A stretch of 9,772 nucleotides of DNA from Rickettsiales bacterium (lineage in GTDB: Bacteria; Pseudomonadota; Alphaproteobacteria; Rickettsiales; Anaplasmataceae). How positions within the stretch are numbered: the stretch's first letter is position 1; each line of letters opens with the position of its first letter. The stretch is taken from positions 1 through 9,772 of the forward strand of contig JAISAR010000001.1 of assembly GCA_031266615.1 (NCBI GenBank), written 5' to 3'. The position numbers were made by a program, and so were the translations under genes. Of this stretch, positions 5,962 through 9,772 are shown one piece after another. Under the pieces are notes generated by a model that was not told the DNA's origin, ran no database searches, and saw nothing but the letters and a program-made list of their open reading frames with translations.

Positions 5962-7185
5962 TTAGAGATTTATACTATTTATCATAAAAAGCAAATTATA
6001 AACACTAATTACATAATTGCTTTTTGCTTCAACCAAGTCCGAACGTGCTTTGAATAATGCATCTTCAGTATCCAAAAGTTCAGTTGTGCTTTTCAAATTT
6101 AAGTTGACTTCTTGCTCAACTCCTTCCAACGCTAAAGCTGCTGCTTTTTCGGCTTCGTGACTTGCTTTAATAACAGCCTTTGCTGTCAGAACGTTATTCC
6201 AAGCGTTCACAACCTCTTTTTCTATATTTTTCACTATTTCATAATAATCATAAGTGGATTTTTTTGCATCCATTTTAGCTTTGCCGATACCAAAAGCATT
6301 GATCCCTCTTTTAAAAATTGGAATATCGAGAGTGAAAACAACATTGACGTTTCCTAGCATTCTCTCGAGAAAAGGGTTTTCTTCATTTCCCCAATCAAGA
6401 TTTGTACTTGCACTAAGGTTCAAAGAGGGCAACCACTTAGAAGTTTCAGCAATCACTTCCATTTTAGCTGCTCTTTTTTGATAAATCGCTGCTTTTAGAG
6501 ATAGATTATTGGTTTTTGCTAATTGTAAGCACTCATTTAACTTCGGAACGGAAGGTAATTGATCATTAGCTTCGGAGAGTTCATCAGGATCCTCGCCGAT
6601 TAAGTGAAAGTAAGCAATGTTTGCCAATTTTAATTTACCTTCAGCATCAACTCTTTCTGATACTGAAGATGAAAATTTTGCTTTCGCTAGTAAAACCTCA
6701 GCGTTGGTAACCTCTCCAAGAGAAAGGCGTTTCTTCATTGCTGACAAGTGCTCCAAAGAAACACGTTCTTTGTGCTCTCTCAATTTTAATATTTCTGTCC
6801 TGCGTAGAACGTCAACGTATGCTTTCACGGCGTTGAGCGCAATCTCTTGTTTTAACTGTTGAAACCGCATCTTTTCTGCCTTGAGAAGGTGACTTGATCG
6901 GCTGAATGTAGCAAAAGTACCACCTCCGTCTATTATTTTCTGGTTAAGAGTGAGACTCTTTTCATGATTAAAGCTCTTATCAAAGTTGTATCGTAAATTA
7001 ATCTCAGGTAAAAACCCAGCTAACCCGGCAGATTTTAGATGCTTTTCTGCACTTTTGTATTGATAGAATTGAGATTTCAATTTTGAACTATTTTTAATAG
7101 CTCTGTTTATAACTTCTTCTAGGTCGATTGCGTAACAACTTATAGCACTAAAAATGGTCGCAAACGTAATAATCAACCGAAACAT
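5962..7185 (-). CDS. tolC: TolC family outer membrane channel protein
   Basis: TolC-type proteins form trimeric outer-membrane channels with a long periplasmic helical barrel, serving type I secretion and drug efflux. From ATG 7185-7183 the protein has 407 residues. It begins with the signal peptide MFRLIITFATIFSAISCYA before IDLEEVINRAIKNS. Two outer-membrane efflux protein repeats follow, each with long amphipathic helices and a strand segment (GFLPEINLRYNF and WLPSLNLSASTNL). It ends with LDTEDALFKARSDLVEAKSNYVISVYNLL, typical of the family. An in-frame GTG at 7212 and ATG at 7203 would add 9 or 6 residues, but only 7185 has a good Shine-Dalgarno (AGGAG), so I chose it. It heads the run tolC-popZ-rlmE and is divergent from rplM. 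No transporter genes are adjacent, so the substrate cannot be read from this window. Confidence 0.92.
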   Translation of the reverse strand: MFRLIITFATIFSAISCYAIDLEEVINRAIKNSSKLKSQFYQYKSAEKHLKSAGLAGFLPEINLRYNFDKSFNHEKSLTLNQKIIDGGGTFATFSRSSHLLKAEKMRFQQLKQEIALNAVKAYVDVLRRTEILKLREHKERVSLEHLSAMKKRLSLGEVTNAEVLLAKAKFSSSVSERVDAEGKLKLANIAYFHLIGEDPDELSEANDQLPSVPKLNECLQLAKTNNLSLKAAIYQKRAAKMEVIAETSKWLPSLNLSASTNLDWGNEENPFLERMLGNVNVVFTLDIPIFKRGINAFGIGKAKMDAKKSTYDYYEIVKNIEKEVVNAWNNVLTAKAVIKASHEAEKAAALALEGVEQEVNLNLKSTTELLDTEDALFKARSDLVEAKSNYVISVYNLLFMINSINL

Positions 7186-7188
7186 TCT

Positions 7189-7194
7189 ACTCCT
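7189..7194 (-). promoter_or_regulatory. Shine-Dalgarno deciding the tolC start
   Basis: On the minus strand AGGAGT (7194-7189) sits 3 bases before ATG 7185-7183, or 4 counted from AGGAG. It overlaps the coding sequence implied by the GTG 7212 and ATG 7203 starts, which have no such site. A TATAAT lies directly upstream (7200-7195); without a good -35 it may be chance. Confidence 0.55.
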
Positions 7195-7262
7195 ATTATA
7201 CATTAGTCGCACACAGCTAAGTTACTAGCACAAATTGCTTTAATAATCAATAACTAATGTTG

Positions 7263-7292
7263 TTGACACTATTTAGAAATTAAGTGTATCAT
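7263..7292 (+). promoter_or_regulatory. Promoter of the rplM-rpsI operon
   Basis: A perfect TTGACA (7263-7268) is followed after 18 bases by TATCAT (7287-7292, 5 of 6 to consensus). Transcription would start near 7299, giving a very short leader without a Shine-Dalgarno before ATG 7316. A second TATAAT at 7305-7310 is too close to the start codon to be useful unless the mRNA is leaderless. Confidence 0.5.
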
Positions 7293-7315
7293 AGCTTACT
7301 ATTGTATAATTTTAG

Positions 7316-7777
7316 ATGATGAAAACTTTTTTCTTAAAAGAAAAACAAATCGATAAAAAATGGTTTGTCATAGATGCAGAAGGGTTAGTAGTAGGGAGGC
7401 TTGCAGCATTTGTAGCGACGCTATTGCGTGGAAAACATAAACCTGAGTATACACCTCATATGGATTGTGGTGATAATGTAATTATCATCAATGCAGAAAA
7501 GGTGCATTTTACTGGAAAGAAACTTAAGGAGAAAATTTACTATAAGCATACAGGTTACCCTGGTGGTTTGAAAAGAACTACTCCAGATAATATTTTAAAT
7601 GGTAAGTTTCCTGAGCGTGTAATAGAAATGGCAGTAAAAAGAATGCTTGATGACGGTCCTATGGCACGCAAACGTTTTGGAAATTTACATGTTTATTCTG
7701 GCCCAGAGCATAAGCATCAAGGACAGCAACCTGAAAAGATAGATTTTGCTTCTTTAAATCGTAAAAATAAAAAATAA
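7316..7777 (+). CDS. rplM: 50S ribosomal protein L13
   Basis: L13 is an early-assembly protein of the large ribosomal subunit. The 153 residues include WFVIDAEGLVVGRLAAFVAT near the N-terminus, then RGKHKPEYTPHMDCGDNVIIINA and the signature region MAVKRMLDDGPMARKRFGNLHVYSG with PEHKHQGQQP. The length is slightly above the E. coli 142 residues, as in other Alphaproteobacteria. The gene starts ATG ATG, so either codon may be used; no Shine-Dalgarno is visible. rpsI follows after 10 bases, the standard L13-S9 operon. Confidence 0.97.
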   Translation: MMKTFFLKEKQIDKKWFVIDAEGLVVGRLAAFVATLLRGKHKPEYTPHMDCGDNVIIINAEKVHFTGKKLKEKIYYKHTGYPGGLKRTTPDNILNGKFPERVIEMAVKRMLDDGPMARKRFGNLHVYSGPEHKHQGQQPEKIDFASLNRKNKK

Positions 7778-7787
7778 TGGAGTAAAA

Positions 7788-8234
7788 ATGGAAAATTCTG
7801 TAACAAATCAGTCAGAAAAAGTAACTAAACCAGTAATTGATTCGCTTGGTCGTTTATATGCTACAGGCCGAAGGAAGGAATCTGCAGCAAGAGTATGGAT
7901 AAAGCCGGGGAGCGGGAAGTTTAGTGTTAATCAGAAAGACAAACTACTGGATTACTTTAAAAGGGAATCAGTGTGCCAAATGGTAAAAATGCCATTTATT
8001 GTAACATCTATGCTCGATAAATATGATGTATTTGCTACGATAAAAGGTGGAGGGCTGTCTGGTCAAGCAGGTGCCTTAGCTCATGGAATAAGCAGAGCTT
8101 TAAGTAAAATAAACCAAGACTTACATTCTATATTGCGCAAAAGAGGGTTCTTAACACGAGATTCACGTGTTGTTGAGCGTAAAAAATATGGTCAACACAA
8201 GGCTCGTAAGAAGTGTCAATTTTCTAAAAGGTAG
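7788..8234 (+). CDS. rpsI: 30S ribosomal protein S9
   Basis: S9 belongs to the head of the small subunit, and its C-terminal tail reaches the P-site tRNA. The 148 residues have a non-conserved N-terminal extension (about 1-20). YATGRRKESAARVWIKPGSG follows, then the family signature GGGLSGQAGALAHGISRAL (87-105), and the basic tail ends in QFSKR with the invariant terminal Arg. GGAG at 7777-7780 lies a normal distance before ATG 7788. It is co-transcribed with rplM. Confidence 0.97.
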   Translation: MENSVTNQSEKVTKPVIDSLGRLYATGRRKESAARVWIKPGSGKFSVNQKDKLLDYFKRESVCQMVKMPFIVTSMLDKYDVFATIKGGGLSGQAGALAHGISRALSKINQDLHSILRKRGFLTRDSRVVERKKYGQHKARKKCQFSKR

Positions 8235-8381
8235 TTATTTTTTTTATGGAACTTTTTGTTAAGCGTTATGCAAATATTAAAAAAAGTGTATGATATATTC
8301 TATTTTCGCGATAAATTTAGTTGACTATTGATATGAACGTAATATGCTGTTTGTGTGAATTTTTCAATATTAAGGTAATTT
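8235..8381 (+). promoter_or_regulatory. Gap between rpsI and the HU-like gene: possible terminator and promoter
   Basis: A T-run follows the rpsI stop at about 8238-8245 without a GC stem. ACTTTTT (8251-8257) can pair with AAAAAGT (8281-8287) as an A/U-only stem. A promoter for the HU-like gene is plausible: TTGACT (8321-8326), a 16-base spacer and TATGCT (8343-8348). Each is weak alone. The gap suggests that the HU-like gene is transcribed separately from rplM-rpsI. Confidence 0.35.
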
Positions 8382-8693
8382 ATGAGTAAAGAAGATATAG
8401 TAAAACAATTAAAAGAAGATTGTTCTTGTCAGAATATAAATATAACAAAATCTGACTTGGGCAAGATTCATGATACGTTTATAAAAATAATAAAAGATGA
8501 GCTAGATAGAGAAGGTGAAATACGTCTGCATGGAGTAGGTACATTCTCTACTGCTATAAGTCGGGAGAAACAATGTCGTAATCCTCAGAGTGGTGAGATC
8601 ATGACTGTCCCTAAAAAGACAAGAGTGAAATTTAAAGCGAGTAAGACTCTTTTAACTGTTTTGAATGAAAAGGAAAAAGCAGTAGTTAGTTAG
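8382..8693 (+). CDS. HU/IHF family DNA-binding protein
   Basis: These small dimeric proteins bend DNA and organise the nucleoid. The 103-residue product (family about 90-100) has an N-terminal helical dimer region (1-45), the turn EIRLHGVGTFSTAISREK (46-63), and the beta-arm RNPQSGEIMTVPKK (66-79). P68 is the proline that intercalates into DNA. KFKASKTL (83-90) closes the fold. Several cysteines near the N-terminus (14, 16) and in the arm (65) are unusual for HU. I cannot separate HU from an IHF subunit by eye, so no symbol is given. AAGG about 6 bases before ATG 8382 is a modest Shine-Dalgarno. The 3' end overlaps pdxJ by 8 bases, tail to tail. Confidence 0.92.
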   Translation: MSKEDIVKQLKEDCSCQNINITKSDLGKIHDTFIKIIKDELDREGEIRLHGVGTFSTAISREKQCRNPQSGEIMTVPKKTRVKFKASKTLLTVLNEKEKAVVS

Positions 8694-9393
8694 AGATTAT
8701 CGTTTTCATTGTTTTTACTACGCTGTGTAAGCCGTAAAATATAGCTTCGCTGATTAAAGAGTGGCCTATATTAAGAGCTGAAATGTGAGGTATTTCTTTT
8801 ATTCTTTTAGCATATGTATAGGTTATGCCATGTCCTGCGTGGCATTCTATTCCTAATTTATTGATATATCCTGCAGCATTAGTAATTGATTGTAATTTTT
8901 CCTCTGATGGATTATCGCAGTAATCCCCTGTATGAATTTCTATTATGTCAGGCTTTCTTTCTAGCTTCTCAAGATATTTTAGTTGATTGATATTTGGATT
9001 GATAAACAGTGAAACCTTTATACTAATGCTATGCATCTCCTCTATTATACTAGAGAGTTTGCTGTACATGCTAATTATATCCAAGCCACCTTCTGTTGTT
9101 AATTCTTCTCTTTTTTCTGGTACTATATTAATCGAATAGGGTTTTACCTTTTTTGCTATTCCAAGCATTTCTTCTGTAGCTGCAATTTCAAGGTTTAGCT
9201 CAGTTTCGATGTTTTTTTTCAGGTTAAACACATCTTCATCTTTAATATGTCTTCTGTCTTCTCGTAAGTGTACGGTGATAAAATCTGCTCCTGCATCAAT
9301 AGCTATTTCTGCTGCTTTCAATGGATCTGGGTAAGAAGTTCCGCGTGCGTTGCGGAGGGTTGCAACGTGATCGATGTTAACGCCTAGTTTCAT
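8686..9393 (-). CDS. pdxJ: Pyridoxine 5'-phosphate synthase PdxJ
   Basis: PdxJ condenses 1-deoxyxylulose 5-phosphate with 3-amino-2-oxopropyl phosphate to pyridoxine 5'-phosphate, the last ring-forming step of the DXP-dependent vitamin B6 route. The 235-residue TIM-barrel protein shows NIDHVATLRNARGTSYPDP (6-24), TVHLREDRRHI (40-50) with H42, LEIAATEEM (68-76) with E69, VPEKREE (91-97) and ECHAGHGITY (183-192) with H188. The phosphate-binding NIGHSLIS is at 208-215. All expected active-site residues are present. ATG 9393-9391 is preferred over an in-frame TTG four codons upstream because GAGG (9403-9400) lies 6 bases before the ATG. No pdx partner is adjacent, as is common for this gene. The 3' end overlaps the HU-like gene by 8 bases. 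Confidence 0.96.
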   Translation of the reverse strand: MKLGVNIDHVATLRNARGTSYPDPLKAAEIAIDAGADFITVHLREDRRHIKDEDVFNLKKNIETELNLEIAATEEMLGIAKKVKPYSINIVPEKREELTTEGGLDIISMYSKLSSIIEEMHSISIKVSLFINPNINQLKYLEKLERKPDIIEIHTGDYCDNPSEEKLQSITNAAGYINKLGIECHAGHGITYTYAKRIKEIPHISALNIGHSLISEAIFYGLHSVVKTMKTIISN

Positions 9394-9418
9394 AATCCAC
9401 CTCAAAGATTGTTTATAA

Positions 9419-9424
9419 ATTATA
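9419..9424 (-). promoter_or_regulatory. Possible -10 box for pdxJ
   Basis: On the minus strand TATAAT (9424-9419) lies about 26 bases before the pdxJ ATG, a sensible distance. The -35 position reads TGTGCA at 17 bases spacing, only a partial match. The rest of 9425-9565 contains no gene I can support; a TTGACA at 9549-9554 points the other way, toward the repeat. Confidence 0.35.
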
Positions 9425-9565
9425 CATGTTATTAGGTCTTTTGCACAGTCATTTTTTGACTAGCAATACACCCTTTGGCATGTACGAACATTGTGATTTG
9501 AGCCTACCAAGAGGATGTCATTCAAATAGATACAAGTCAAATAACTTGTTGACAATAAAGACAGT

Positions 9566-9760
9566 ATCTGGGATACTACTTTAGTAATAAATATTTAAGA
9601 AATTTACCAAATGAAGAAAAAGGCGAAAGAAGCCCTGATCGGTATTTATTTTCAGTATTGGCGTTTTTATGTCTTAAACGCTGCAATTTAGCTGCTTTTA
9701 AACGCAACTAGTCTAAGCTATAATATTTAAGAAATTTACCAGGCAGAAAAAAAAGACAAT
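9566..9760 (-). repeat. Right arm of the long inverted intergenic repeat
   Basis: The reverse complement of 9593-9760 matches 1-168 base for base in length, with about 11 transitions. The short ATCTGGGAT at 9566-9574 matches the inner edge of the left arm. It carries the same internal direct repeat, seen here as ATTTAAGAAATTTACC at 9593-9608 and 9725-9740. AGTATC/GATACT (9563-9568 and 9572-9577) forms a small hairpin at the inner edge. The element ends at or beyond 9760, where the sequence runs into AAAACCCCGAGG. No ORF is contained. Confidence 0.9.
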
Positions 9761-9772
9761 AAAACCCCGAGG

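Noticed and set aside
6157..6862. Several plus-strand ORFs opposite tolC
   Set aside because: They are antisense shadows of a clearly coding TolC frame and overlap one another.
7203..7212. GTG 7212 or ATG 7203 as the tolC start
   Set aside because: Both remain possible by frame, but neither has a Shine-Dalgarno, whereas ATG 7185-7183 has AGGAG at close spacing and gives a clean signal peptide.
1..9772. Insertion sequence or transposase gene, tRNA or rRNA genes
   Set aside because: No transposase motif is readable in any frame and no cloverleaf or rRNA-like sequence was seen on either strand; the repeats are non-coding.

Overview
The window looks like a Wolbachia chromosome, or a very close relative in the Anaplasmataceae. 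The DNA is AT-rich. It carries a lone VirB9 type IV secretion gene, a PopZ-family gene next to a tolC-like gene, scattered heme/cofactor genes (ccmB, pdxJ) and long intergenic repeats. The family assignments come from reading the proteins; the genus is inferred from overall protein character and gene content, without a database search.

Layout. Positions 1-193 hold an intergenic repeat whose inverted partner lies at 9566-9760, so the genes sit between two inverted arms about 9.4 kb apart. Just inside the left arm is a consensus sigma70 promoter (195-223). It faces a broken J-domain segment (285-509), which is followed in the same net frame by a 664-residue coiled-coil protein with a C-terminal membrane hairpin (510-2504). 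Then come a complete orphan virB9 (2686-3471), a dksA-like gene on the minus strand (3551-3934), and ccmB divergent from it (4037-4684). A minus-strand run tolC - popZ - rlmE (7185 down to 4697) is tightly spaced and probably one transcript. Divergent from tolC is the ribosomal operon rplM-rpsI (7316-8234), followed by an HU/IHF-family gene (8382-8693). That gene overlaps tail to tail with pdxJ on the minus strand (8686-9393).

How the genes fit together. Most of the window is housekeeping: ribosome parts (L13, S9), an rRNA methyltransferase, transcription control (DksA), nucleoid structure (HU-like), pole organisation (PopZ), vitamin B6 synthesis (PdxJ) and heme export for cytochrome c maturation (CcmB). 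The envelope/secretion component is VirB9 (outer-membrane core of the type IV system) and TolC (outer-membrane channel for type I export or efflux). The least ordinary part is the left end. There a J-domain has lost its HPD aspartate and is split by two compensating frameshifts. The first sits exactly on the dnaX-type slippery heptamer A_AAA_AAG, and the codons that end the J-domain provide a near-perfect Shine-Dalgarno sequence for the long downstream ORF.
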